Shown one piece after another: positions 1 through 9,739 of a DNA stretch of 64,000 nt (position 1 is its first letter; each line of letters begins with the position of its first letter). A program made the translations under genes and the position numbers. The DNA is from Gaertneriomyces semiglobifer (taxonomy: Eukaryota; Chytridiomycota; Chytridiomycetes; Spizellomycetales; Spizellomycetaceae): positions 1,146,510-1,210,509 of the forward strand of contig JAHLKF010000005.1 in assembly GCA_025558075.1 (NCBI GenBank), read 5' to 3'. A model generated the notes under the pieces. It saw only the letters and a program-made list of their open reading frames with translations, searched no databases and was not told the DNA's origin.

Positions 1-1201
1 GAAGAGGCTGCTCCGGAACAGGTCGCGGAGGAAGAGGTTGTTCTGGAACAGGACGGGGGGACGGCACGCTAGCATGTGCATCCTGAGGTTCAATATGACG
101 CATCTCTTCTGGTTCGTGATAAATCGGGCTCTGAGGGATGTTTTCATCTGGAGCGGGATGAGGTTTGGGCATGCGCGGCGGTGGGCCCGTCGACAACATG
201 CGATTCAGGTTGGACATCAAGTCAGGACGTCCAGCCGCTTTTTGAGGAGACTCGGCAGTTGGAGCTTTGGACTCCTGTTCAGGCTTATCGTCGACACCGG
301 ATCCTCGCGTTTTTGCCACTGGAGATTTTCCAATGGGCGGAGGGCGAGCTGCCTCGAATGAGGGATCTGTAAAATCAGCAACCCCGCTTTTTGGACGCGG
401 TTTGGTATGCAACGGAGGTGCTGGAGGTTCATAGCCAGGAACATCGTCATTCGAAGTTATCCTCTCGGGCTTGGGTACTGGGACAGCCTTTGGGGTAGCT
501 GCGCGAGGCGGAATGGCGGCCTGTGAGGGCTTGGGTGCTGACGATGGTGGTGCACCCGACTTTGCTGGACCCTGCGTTTCGTGAATCTGGCGGAAAATGC
601 GTTGCACCCTGGCCTCAAGCGTACGCTCACTGGCCATCTTCGTAGTGTCAATCATGGCGGCATATAAATCCCGAGTTCTTCGCACAAGCTTTGTTTCCAG
701 ATACTCATTCAAAGCACCCTCAAGTTCGGCAACGATATCAATATTTGATGCAAGTTTGCGAAGATCTTGCAACACCATCTCATCATCTAGATCGGAGGTT
801 GCGGTAAGGAACAGTTGGTTAAAGTCTTTTGATGGTGCATGATAGATGCTGTTTGACTCACCGGCATCGTCTGATGGATCAGCAGCCTCAAAGACAAATC
901 GAACCTCATCCACAAGCGTGCTTGATAACTTGTCCAATTCCCTCCTCATAGTGGCTTCAGCCTTTCCAAAGATGTCTCTGAGAGACATCTTGACCGCTCT
1001 CATCAAGCGTTCGTCAATAACCTGGTTCACATTATCGGTGAGGCTGTGGATAACATGATTATACGAGTCGACGTCCTCTTCTGCTGCATGTGCAGCGCGT
1101 ATCAGAGCGGGTGGAGCATTGTAGTCGGGGCCGTTCACCTCGGCCAACAAGGCACGCAGACGCGCATGTGCGTCCGGTAGGTTTGGATACTGTTGAGCCA
1201 T
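1..1201 (-). CDS. Proline-rich protein, N-terminal ~400 residues (3' end beyond window)
   Basis: The minus-strand frame is open without a stop from an ATG at 1201 to the window edge, so this is the 5' part of a longer gene. Residues 1 to about 200 are predicted mostly helical and free of low complexity. After about residue 210 the sequence becomes Pro/Ala/Ser rich, and near the edge a PVPEQPLPPR unit occurs twice in tandem. Around residue 262-270 the string LHTKPRPK partly resembles the capping-protein-interaction motif (T-x-x-R-P-K core), and near residue 325 there is a WH2/linker-like stretch followed by polyproline (MLSTGPPPR). These hint at an actin-regulatory scaffold, but neither match is complete, so I leave the function open. 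No intron is needed in the visible part. The start is the first in-frame ATG; an upstream exon cannot be excluded. Confidence 0.7.
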   Translation of the reverse strand, partial: MAQQYPNLPDAHARLRALLAEVNGPDYNAPPALIRAAHAAEEDVDSYNHVIHSLTDNVNQVIDERLMRAVKMSLRDIFGKAEATMRRELDKLSSTLVDEVRFVFEAADPSDDAGESNSIYHAPSKDFNQLFLTATSDLDDEMVLQDLRKLASNIDIVAELEGALNEYLETKLVRRTRDLYAAMIDTTKMASERTLEARVQRIFRQIHETQGPAKSGAPPSSAPKPSQAAIPPRAATPKAVPVPKPERITSNDDVPGYEPPAPPLHTKPRPKSGVADFTDPSFEAARPPPIGKSPVAKTRGSGVDDKPEQESKAPTAESPQKAAGRPDLMSNLNRMLSTGPPPRMPKPHPAPDENIPQSPIYHEPEEMRHIEPQDAHASVPSPRPVPEQPLPPRPVPEQPL

Positions 1202-1714
1202 GAAACGCCCCCAGCTTAATGATGGCCTAATCCCAAATATGAGCAAGACACGCTAGAGACTTTCGACGCTACAACCAAGCGGGACAGGAGTTAACGTTGA
1301 TTGGATAAATACTGGGGTATATAGCGGGGTGAGTCGTGACACTTACCCCACGGGGTATGATTGCGAACTGAGAATTTCACTTGCGAACCCCGGCGTGTGG
1401 CCGTACAGGTTTATCTCTGGTTCTACCCTCGTCCGCCCCTTCGGTCGTGCCGCTTGATCCCTTGCAGCCAAGCTGGTTCAGGGTAAAGCTTACAAGTGCG
1501 CTAGTAGCTAGTAATGGTGAGGTTCCCAATTGCTAACAAAAGGTGTTCCCAAAGGCCGTCCCCGTCACTCAACTCAACGCCCGCGACGTTTCTGTGGGCG
1601 CACCTCGGCGCGTGTGCTTACAGTCACACTTGTGACTAAGCGCACGCCTTGCAATCGATTACCCGACTGGCGATGCAAAATATGATATCGATATGTTGGT
1701 TCACGAAGCTTCAA

Positions 1715-1737
1715 ATTCAATTCACTGTGAATTGAAT
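1715..1737. repeat. 23-bp palindrome
   Basis: Arms ATTCAATTCAC and GTGAATTGAAT are perfect 11-nt inverted copies around a single central T. It lies in a gene-free stretch and could be a dimeric regulator site or cruciform-forming sequence. Function is unknown. Confidence 0.6.
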
Positions 1738-2018
1738 CTGTGATATGCCCGCAGAGTGCTTCCGTCTCTTCGCTGGCTTGCAGGAATTAGTGAACTCCGT
1801 TTCTGACAATCCGTCAACTGTGTTAACTGGCAATCTCCCGCTGCCTTGATTGATAAAAGCATCGACGCAGGAAGGTTCGATCGTCAATGTTACATATGCA
1901 TGTAGGGATCGATGGGCATGAATTTGAAGACAGACGGCCTGAGTCTCGACATGGATATAGACCGAACTGAATTTGCAGGTGCTGCAATCAAACCCAACCT
2001 CTCTCCCTTGGCCTTGGC

Positions 2019-2037
2019 GAGTTTAAAATTTAAACTC
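2019..2037. repeat. 19-bp AT-rich palindrome
   Basis: GAGTTTAAA and TTTAAACTC are perfect 9-nt arms around one A. It lies about 300 bp from the first palindrome in the same intergenic region. Confidence 0.55.
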
Positions 2038-2385
2038 ACAAAGGATGACACACCAAAGCACTGACGGCCGCTCTGCTAATATTGTAATACGCGACTGTTA
2101 ACTGTTTCGGGTAAATGAAGGCGATTGGGTGTGCAGGCAGGCCGGGCAAGACGGGTACGACGTGGGGGTATTTACACGCACGTGGTCTGTGCGACAGCAA
2201 ATTCTGCCGTGGCAAAATTTTGGGGTTTTTTTCCCCCGGTTTTTATTATTATTATTACGTGCGATGCGATGGGGGACGCAATGCTGGATGGGTCTCTTGT
2301 CATTATGTTAACGGTTGGGTGGGTACTATGCACATGCACATATCCACATAGGCACATATGCAGACAATTGGCTGAGTGAGCTTCA

Positions 2386-2405
2386 GGGGGGGGGGGGGGG
2401 GGGGG
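2386..2405 (+). repeat. Poly-G run (20 nt)
   Basis: Twenty consecutive G residues about 345 bp upstream of the FABP-like start codon. Such a run can form a G-quadruplex, and its exact length in an assembly is unreliable. Confidence 0.8.
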
Positions 2406-2516
2406 TCATGGTCAGTTTCAATCAATGAATCAATTCCAAACAAATGGCAAAGAGACCCCAACAACAAAACTCAAAATTCCCAATTGCATCAGTCGAGTAG
2501 CAGATCATGATCAGGT

Positions 2517-2632
2517 CCCCGCCCCGCCCCGCCCCGCCCGCGCCGTCCCGCCGCATTGGGCAGAGTACGTAAATTATTATTGCATTGGTCGGGGCAGATC
2601 GGGCTTTGCTCCCCTTGCGCGCATATAAAAAG
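2517..2632 (+). promoter_or_regulatory. GC boxes and TATA box of the FABP-like gene
   Basis: Three tandem CCCCG/CCCGCC units at 2517-2543 are followed by a canonical TATA element (ATATAAAA, 2623-2630), about 100 nt before the ATG at 2731. The stretch between TATA and ATG is a CA-rich pyrimidine leader. Together with the strong C-ending codon bias of the downstream gene this suggests a highly expressed gene. Confidence 0.7.
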
Positions 2633-2730
2633 GGAGCTACCTGTCTCCCTTCCCTCTGTTGGACCGCAAACGCGGCAGCTATCACACTCACACTCACACT
2701 CTCACACTTACACACCACAACACTCACATA

Positions 2731-3186
2731 ATGGCTGTCGCTCCTACCGCTTACAACGGCACTTGGGTCATTGATGCCAAGCGCACAGACGAGTACCAGG
2801 ATGTCCTCGGCGCTCAAAACGTCGGCTGGATCCTGCGCAAGGTCATTGCCAACTTGACCCTCACCTACACCATGACCGCAACCCAGAACGCTGACGGTAC
2901 TTGGGTCATCTCCTCCATCAACCCCAAGGGTGACGAGCAGGTCTTTACCTTTGATGCCCAACCCCACTCTGCCGAGGACAAGGTCTACGGCCCCGTCGCT
3001 CACTCGGCCACCTTTGACCCCGAATCCGGCTTTGTCAAGTTGACCACCGTCAGCGAAAAGAACAACTGGAAAAATGTCGGAACCTGGTCCTTGGAGGAGA
3101 ACGGAACCGTCATGGTCAGGCACCTCAGCTTTGAGAGCCCCAAGCTCACAAAGACCTTCAAGATGACCTTCACCAAGAAGGAATAG
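2731..3186 (+). CDS. Fatty-acid-binding-protein-like (intracellular lipocalin fold)
   Basis: A single-exon gene of 151 residues. The N-terminal GTW (residues 10-12), the following DEY...LG and RK positions, and a run of alternating short beta strands ending in a basic C-terminus match the pattern of cytosolic fatty-acid-binding proteins (about 130-140 residues), which carry hydrophobic ligands in a ten-stranded beta barrel. There is no signal peptide, so it is probably cytosolic. An upstream in-frame start at 2659 would only add a translated CA-repeat, so I chose 2731, which follows the leader and lies about 100 nt from the TATA box. Codons are strongly C/G-ending (GTC, ACC, AAG), unlike most neighbours, suggesting high expression. 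The family call rests on pattern, not on alignment; another lipocalin-like barrel is the alternative. Confidence 0.65.
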   Translation: MAVAPTAYNGTWVIDAKRTDEYQDVLGAQNVGWILRKVIANLTLTYTMTATQNADGTWVISSINPKGDEQVFTFDAQPHSAEDKVYGPVAHSATFDPESGFVKLTTVSEKNNWKNVGTWSLEENGTVMVRHLSFESPKLTKTFKMTFTKKE

Positions 3187-3373
3187 ATATAGATGCCCCC
3201 ACCAAATTTGAGGCATCCTATTTTTTGGGACATGCTAGAATAGAAGATCTCTCAAAACGCCCATGGGCGGCTGGAAATCGCGAGATCCGCATCCTCTAGA
3301 CCCTATCCTCATATACAGTTTTGTCTATAGTATTGTACACTTCCCATATACATATATCCTGTCACTCTTATTT

Positions 3374-4559
3374 TTACCCGCTCGTGTCCTCCACCTTTAC
3401 TTTTCGTCTTTCAATCTTGACAAGTTCCTCTAACGACCGTCCGTCGCGTTCCTCAGACAAACAGCACTCCAGATCTTCCAGTGTCACCTGCTTCACTTTC
3501 CATTTCCCTTCGTTCTCTTTCTCTTCAACTTCAAGATCAAGGTCGGACGCGCCATCTCGGGTTCGCGTTTCCTTTACAACCTTGGCCAACTGCTGGAAGA
3601 GCTCCACACGGTCCTGCCGACTATACGCCCTCACTCGCCCACTCGTACTAGGAATCACAAACAACAGCGTCTCACGCATCTCCCCGTCTTCATCTCGCCA
3701 TCGATACGGCTCTTTCTGTAGTCCCAATGCGAAATCGGCTTTACCTATAAACACCTTGAACACTTCCATTCCAATAAAGCACCAGACTTTGGGCGCGTAC
3801 GTTCGGATTTTGGTGTGTAGCGCGGGAAGGTTGGAAGCATGCTCGTTCCGAAGGAGATCGGCGCTGGATGGGGTTGGACGGGGTGTTACGTTCGTGAACC
3901 CAATAGCGTATTGGGTGAGCAATCGCCTGTCATCTAAAGAACAACGTTTAAAATTCTCCCAAAAAAGTGTAGTCTGTCTTTTCTTTCTTTTGCCTCACAC
4001 ACGTACCGATATGGGTCACTTTTTCTTCTGATCCACATAACCCACTTTGACTCATACAGATCCAGAAATGGTTTGTTGGTCCTGCGAAATGGTGCCCTCG
4101 TGTTGCGCTCATCACGCCCGGGTTGATTCCACAAAAGATAACGTCGAGGTTTGGTGCTAACAGATCTTTGAGTGGTGGAAGGGATGTTAGATCTACAGGT
4201 GTCTTTCGTGCACGACTTTTTGAGACTTTTTTGGGCTGATTTCCATCATCGATGTGCTTGACAGCGCTGGTACAGACGGTGACGCTGTTACACTTCGTCT
4301 CTACCAAAAGTGTGTCTGATGTTGATGCCTTGATTTTAACAACTTCACCCGGTTTCGGAGACCCTCGACTGATCATGCGTTGCTTGGTGTTCCGCAGTCT
4401 CTGGTTGATCGGCACATCTTTCTGCGTACCGTCAATTTCCTTTGTGGAATGTGAGAAACTGCTTTTGCGTTTTTTGAGGGTATATGAAAACTGGGTGATG
4501 GATTGGCGAAAGGCGGAATCTCTGTCTTCTTTGTGAAGGGTGTCGGTTTCTTCTGTCAT
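3374..4559 (-). CDS. G/T mismatch-specific thymine/uracil DNA glycosylase (TDG/Mug family)
   Basis: Two exons (4007-4559 and 3374-3933) joined across a 73-nt intron with a GTACGT donor and TTTAG acceptor, giving 370 residues. The enzyme removes T or U mispaired with G in base-excision repair in the nucleus. The catalytic motif GINPG (with the active-site Asn) sits in NLDVIFCGINPGVMSA followed by GHHFAGPTNHFW, the signature of TDG. The second conserved segment, IPSTSGR, corresponds to the MPSSSAR loop. The spliced junction reads VTHIDDRRLLTQYAIGFTN, as expected for the family. Residues 1-150 are Ser/Thr/Lys-rich and disordered, like the N-terminal tail of vertebrate TDG, and the C-terminus is a charged tail. 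It is divergent from the U2AF35 gene, with about 490 bp between the two starts. Confidence 0.92.
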
Positions 4560-5052
4560 TTTGATGGAGATTATTGGGTCATCGAGAAAAGTCTTCCGTT
4601 GTTCCCTGGTCGTTGTTGCGTGGGGTGCCTACAAAAAGGGGCCCTTCCACAATCCGCGAGGGCAAATACAAGCGTCTCTAGGTTCCCAATGGTGTGCACG
4701 ATACACGAAATCGAGCGCTGGTGGATGAGATGCAAAACGTTCCGAGAGCCTCACAACTTTTTAATTTGAGAAAAGCCCGCGGAGTCGGCTGATTATGTAA
4801 CCGCAGACGTTATTGCTAACGCAATTGTAATTGCTAAGCAACCGCCCTTTGGATATGCGTTCGAGTTGCGTTTCTGGTTTCAACCATTTGATCTGCATAC
4901 AAAAACAACGAGCTGCACGCGAGGATCAGCGGCAGAGTGCAGGCGTGAACTTGAGGAAGTGTGGGAATCAACTTAGAGCCGAGAACATTAGACGGTCACG
5001 TTCACTACTTAACAAACAGAGAAAGAAGACGAAAGCGTGATACGATCTCAAG

Positions 5053-5932
5053 ATGGCTGGTACGTAAAGGTGTGCTCTCTGACGATGAAAAAACAATGGA
5101 TGTCCGTGTTCTGACCCCACCCACACTCATACGGTCTTCACGATTTTCAGATCATCTGGCGTCCATCTACGGAACAGAAAAAGATAAAGTCAACTGCAGT
5201 TTCTACTTCAAAATCGGGGCATGCCGCCACGGCGACCGGTGTTCCCGAAAACACGTCAAGCCCAACTTTTCACAAACCGTCCTCCTCTCAAACGTATATC
5301 AGAACCCGGCATACGATGGTGTTTCCAATTTGACGGAGGAACAGCTGCAGGAGCATTTCGATATGTTTTTTGAGGATATGTTTATGGAATTGGCCAAGTA
5401 TGGAGAAGTGGAGGAGATGAATGTGTGTGATAATGTTGGGGATCATTTGGTTGGAAGTAAGTTGTTCATGTCGACATATGACCCACACGCCTTTATACAG
5501 TGTGCTAACTGACAGTATGTGATAGATGTATATGTTCGCTTCAAGTTTGAAGAGAATGCAGGAAACGCAGTCGAAAACCTCAACAGCCGGTTTTACGCCG
5601 GCCGACCCTTATACGCCGAACTCAGTCCTGTAACCGATTTCGGCGAAGCCTGTTGTCGGCAATACGAAATGGGCGAATGCACACGTGGCGGGTTCTGCAA
5701 TTTCATGCACTTGAAGCTTCCCAGTCGGAAATTGGAAAAAGAATTGTTTCAGGCACAGGATGAGAGTTTGAGGTTGCAGAAAAAGGAAAAGCGACGAGCG
5801 AGGTCGACGTCGAGGAGTCGGAGTCCGAGTCCGAGTCGCGAGAGGAAAAGGCGTGAGAGGTCGGCGGATAGGGATAGACATGAGCGCCGTAGAAGAGATG
5901 ATGGACATGGGAATGGGTATGGGGGTTATTAG
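5053..5932 (+). CDS. U2AF1: U2 snRNP auxiliary factor small subunit (U2AF35)
   Basis: Three exons (5053-5059, 5151-5456, 5526-5932) encode 239 residues, the usual length of U2AF35. The protein binds the AG at 3' splice sites and, with U2AF65, recruits U2 snRNP. The order is: first CCCH zinc finger ([20 protein letters not shown], with the conserved Ser after the third Cys), a U2AF-homology RRM ([21 protein letters not shown] across the second junction), second CCCH finger ([20 protein letters not shown]) and a C-terminal RS domain ending in a Gly-rich tail. The first exon codes only for Met-Ala plus one base, a common arrangement in this family, and was placed because it restores the conserved [15 protein letters not shown] start. 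Introns are 91 and 69 nt. Confidence 0.96.
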
Positions 5933-6861
5933 CTTACTTGACGAGCGACACGGTGCTCGCTTTGTATGTAAGATCGTCATTAGCTGCGACGGGAGTAGAT
6001 GTAATCAACGCTGCACTGGACTGCGTGTATATATGCCGCTAGGCAAATAAGACTACCCAAATTGCGTATCAAACAAATGATCGTTCTTAGCATTTGTGAA
6101 TAGTAAACTGTAATGTGGTTGGATTTGGTTTGGAGATGGTGACAGCAGAGCTGCTCGAACCGAGCGCGTTCAGATATCCCGCAAAGGCGCCGTTGGACGG
6201 AAATCCCGTAGTACACGCCAGTCTGCTGTGCGTTTTCTCCGTGCGTGGCCATGCGTTGCAACAAAGTGCACCTCTCAGTGAGAACTGACTTGTGGGCTTT
6301 CAAAAAATCTGTGGAGTGGTCAACGGCAGTTCAGAAAAGCGAAATCTTAGACTTATGCACGTGTATCAGTGGAGTATGGAGTACATTTGGGACGGTGCTG
6401 ACACTGTGATACACATGAAGGAACAGGCATATCACAGATGCTCATATTTAGCCATAAGGGCTTCATATCTTCATATCTCTGCATGCTCAAAAACAAAGAT
6501 GCTCTGAAGATGGAATATTTTCACTTTCGACGTATAACGGATTTCTGTTGCTGGGGAGTGGTGCGCCAAGCAATGTGGGGAGTGTTCTGCGTTCGTTTTT
6601 GATTGTTGCCAGTTAAGGTATTGTGGGTGACCGACTTGCGAGTAGAAGCGCTAACAGCAGTCTGTGACAACTTACATCAATCAATGATCCCCCGTTGCTT
6701 TGACACTTTCAAGGCAAGTTCGATACTCTCACACGATTTTCCCACGCGGTCCCACGGTCGCTGTCGGAGCTTACATAAGCGGCCCCTACGCGTTTGTCGG
6801 TGTTGGGACTCGAAAACTGACGGTTTTTTGTAGCTGGAGATGGCCAAACCCAATTTAACAA
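5933..6861. other. Non-coding stretch
   Basis: About 930 bp between U2AF35 and the next plus-strand gene. Short open frames exist on both strands but none shows protein-like composition or splice continuity. I see no repeat or RNA gene. Confidence 0.5.
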
Positions 6862-9398
6862 ATGCGTTCCAGAACCTACTTTACAAGTTCCAAATCCCGA
6901 GTAGCTGTAGCATCTGGCAAACGGTTGAAAAAAGCATGGGATGGGTTCTTAAGATGTATGGAGAAAACCATGAACGTGGGGGTCATCTGGATCGAGGTAA
7001 CAAATTTTGAATTTTCCCATCGTAAAAACCATTTCTCACAAATGGATATATTGTTTGGAAATGTTTTAGTATGAGGCCCCGCATAGTTCTTCGATTCATG
7101 AGACGTTTGTGACGCTTGTCCGGCGCGCGACGGAACTGCCGATCTTGTCACGCACGTACTTGGCGTCTTTTGAAACTTATATACAATGTTTGACGGCGCT
7201 TCGAAATGCGAATTCGCAGCAGAAAGAGCGGTTGAAGAGAACGGAGGGTGTGACTGCGTTGAAAGCCGTGTTGGAGGGCGGGGAGGATATGTGGACACGG
7301 TTCTGTACGATTTTTGAGGCAGTCACGTACCCTGATGATGAAGAAGAGAAAAGTCATGATGAGATACGTAGCGTGGATGAAACTGAAGATCATGGCGATA
7401 AGAAAAAGCTGAAAGCTTTGAAAAAGATGTGTAAAATGGCTGAGAAGGCGTTGTTCATGTGGGAAACGATTGGGAAGAGTGAAGAAGAGCATGTTCGAGT
7501 CGTTCGGGAATGGTGGAGACGAGATTGGCTGGTACGTTGATAAATTCTCAGAATAAGAGGTTATTACCTGCAGACTTGCTTACGTTTTTATATAGGCACA
7601 TCTCAAATATGCTACCACGGAGGAGACTCCAGCGTACTTGCATTACTTGGATGCGTGGCATACACACATTACCAGTCCCCAAACCGCGGCCACAGCACAA
7701 TCCATGACCACGGCACTACAATGTCTCGTTCAGACGCTCGCACACCAACTCTCCCGCGAACAGGGTGCAACTGTGGTTCGCCGAGAAATCCTACAAGCTG
7801 GAAAGAAAGCGAAAGCGGCATCCCGACAAAATAGTCGAAGAAAAGTGACACCAGATGGTATGAGTAGTGCCAATGGTGTGGGTGGCATGTTGGACATGAC
7901 CCATAAGCGACGCGTGTCGAGGAAACTGCATGTACTGGATACAGCAAGGTACAAGCTGAAAGTGACGTTACGAAATAACCGAGAGTTTGCGTGTCAGAAT
8001 GTTTTTGGATCCATATGTGAGATGTGGGCATGTGCGCGGGACGTGGCTGTGGTTATGAGAGATGGGTATGCCCAGAGTCTCCGTATTGGGAAAGACGACC
8101 AGAGGCGAAAGTTGAAACGGTTGTCCCTGGAGAGACCTGATAGTGCTGAAACTGTGCTGGCTATACCTACGCCTCCGGAGGACTCGGTTCCGATAAGTCC
8201 TGCAATGGGAAAACGAGCAAGCAGATGGCGGCGTCCCTCGAACCTTTCTATATGCTCGTCGGTCCAGTCACTTGATATTAACGTGGAAAACTTGGTTCTA
8301 ACTGAGAGGGCGGCTGAGGATGATGGTCAGATTCAACGGTCACCCTTAAGTCAAGCATGTATTGGCGAGACCGCTGCATGGAATGAAGGTGTGACATACC
8401 TGACTAGTCCGCTTACGAAGCCATCTGCGCCTCCCGAACTTGACATGGAAGACTGCTCTACTGCCAGGCACGGCCTCAACAACGAAGGGCAGCGAGTGAG
8501 TTCCCCAACAGGAACAGGATGGTTTTGTAGTCAATCGCCTGATCGACGACGGTCAAGCGGGATCATCAGACCGGCGGTCTCCGGTGTGCATGAGGAGCCC
8601 CGCCGCAAAGGGACTCTCTCGGGGTTGGTTCCATCACCTGAAACTCCTTGTAATTCGACTGCCACAAAGAGTTCATTCCACCCAAGAGCACAATCGGAAT
8701 TTATACTAAGGGAAACTTCCAATGATCTTCCATTTAATCGATCGCGCCCTGATACCACTACTGCCGCTGAGTCGTGTCAAGCTGAAGCATCAAATTCACG
8801 GTACCACTTTCATCCACGATCACGATCCGAATTCAGTGGTGGCCAGGCCGCGGCACTCTCTCCTGATTTGAAAGCATCAGGAAATCACAGAAAGGGGATG
8901 ATGGCGGCCTCAGGTTCGTTGCATAGATCGGAAGAGTGCTCGCCGCCACAGTCGGCGACTGTAAGCCATCCTCGTGCGTACTCAGAGTGCGTGTCCGGCT
9001 CGCGTTCTTCGCTGTCTCATAACAACGGTCGTACTCATATGTACTCGCGGTCAGAGTATATGCCGCCGCCGACGCCTCCACCAGAATACTCTCCCGTAAC
9101 AAACTCTGCGCGTCCTGCGAGTCGGAGCAAAAGCATACAGAGCCACGCAAGCACTCGGAAGCCGCCTCCTCCAGTACCACGGCCGCGCACGACAACAGGT
9201 AGTAGCGTATTTGAGCGAACCCCGTCAACGGCAGGTAGCTCGGTGGGTGCTACTTTACAGCGAGATTTGATGAGGTTGGAACGTACGAGTAGCTCGAGAG
9301 CGGCGGGGCACTCCAGAGATGTGAGTACGAGAAGCTCGAAAAGTATGAGTGGGTTCTCAACCTGGAGAGATGCTCATTCGGGCGCGCAAACTCCGTGA
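6862..9398 (+). CDS. Unknown protein: helical N-terminal domain, disordered Ser/Pro-rich C-terminal half
   Basis: Three exons (6862-6996, 7070-7531, 7596-9398) give 799 residues with phase-0 junctions. Residues 1-350 are helical and charged with aromatic spacing (WWRRDWL, YLHYLDAWHTH), possibly a membrane-curvature (BAR-like) or other helical-bundle domain; I do not recognise the family. From about residue 400 the protein is Ser/Pro/Arg-rich with a four-fold motif of the form H-x-R-x-x-S-E-aromatic at about 8678, 8810, 8967 and 9040, plus a PPxY-type segment (PPTPPPEYSP) that could bind a WW domain. The regular motif spacing suggests phosphorylation or docking sites. The first exon was chosen because its frame runs through the GAG|GTAACA donor in phase; an additional upstream exon is possible. 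Confidence 0.75.
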
Positions 9399-9739
9399 TC
9401 GCGCGGTCGCAAACTGGAAAAGATGTAGATAACTTCATGCTTGATTGTACACATAATTATCAAAGATTCTTGATTGGAACGCCACGCCAGGTTTATAGCA
9501 GCGTTGGCACCTCCATGCTAACCCTTTTTTCAGCAGCAGATGCTGTTACTTTCATCCTCCATCGTATGCCGCTCTTGCGTTCGTTGGTGTGTTGGGAGGT
9601 TTCCTTTGACGCGTTTGTGGTGTTTTTCTTTTCGGCGTTTTCTTCAACGAGCCCATAACTTATTCCTAGACATTCCTGCTTGCCTCGTCACAGCAAAGTA
9701 GGGGGGGAAAGCAGCTAAGGGTCGACATCTTACTGACGA
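9399..9739. other. Short intergenic region
   Basis: 341 bp between two genes on the plus strand. I see no distinct element beyond an AT-rich start and a purine run just before the next gene. Confidence 0.4.

Larger units (their letters stand above)
1202..2730. other. Intergenic region with palindromes, G-run and GC boxes
   Basis: About 1.5 kb between two divergent genes (minus gene ending upstream at 1201, plus gene starting at 2731). I see no credible coding frame. It holds two near-perfect palindromes (1715-1737 and 2019-2037), a 20-nt G run (2386-2405), tandem GC boxes (2517-2543) and a TATA box (2622-2631). Confidence 0.6.

Noticed and set aside
2115..2379. Three overlapping plus-strand frames before the FABP-like gene
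   Set aside because: All three phases are open by chance over a T/G-rich stretch; no domain or splice support.
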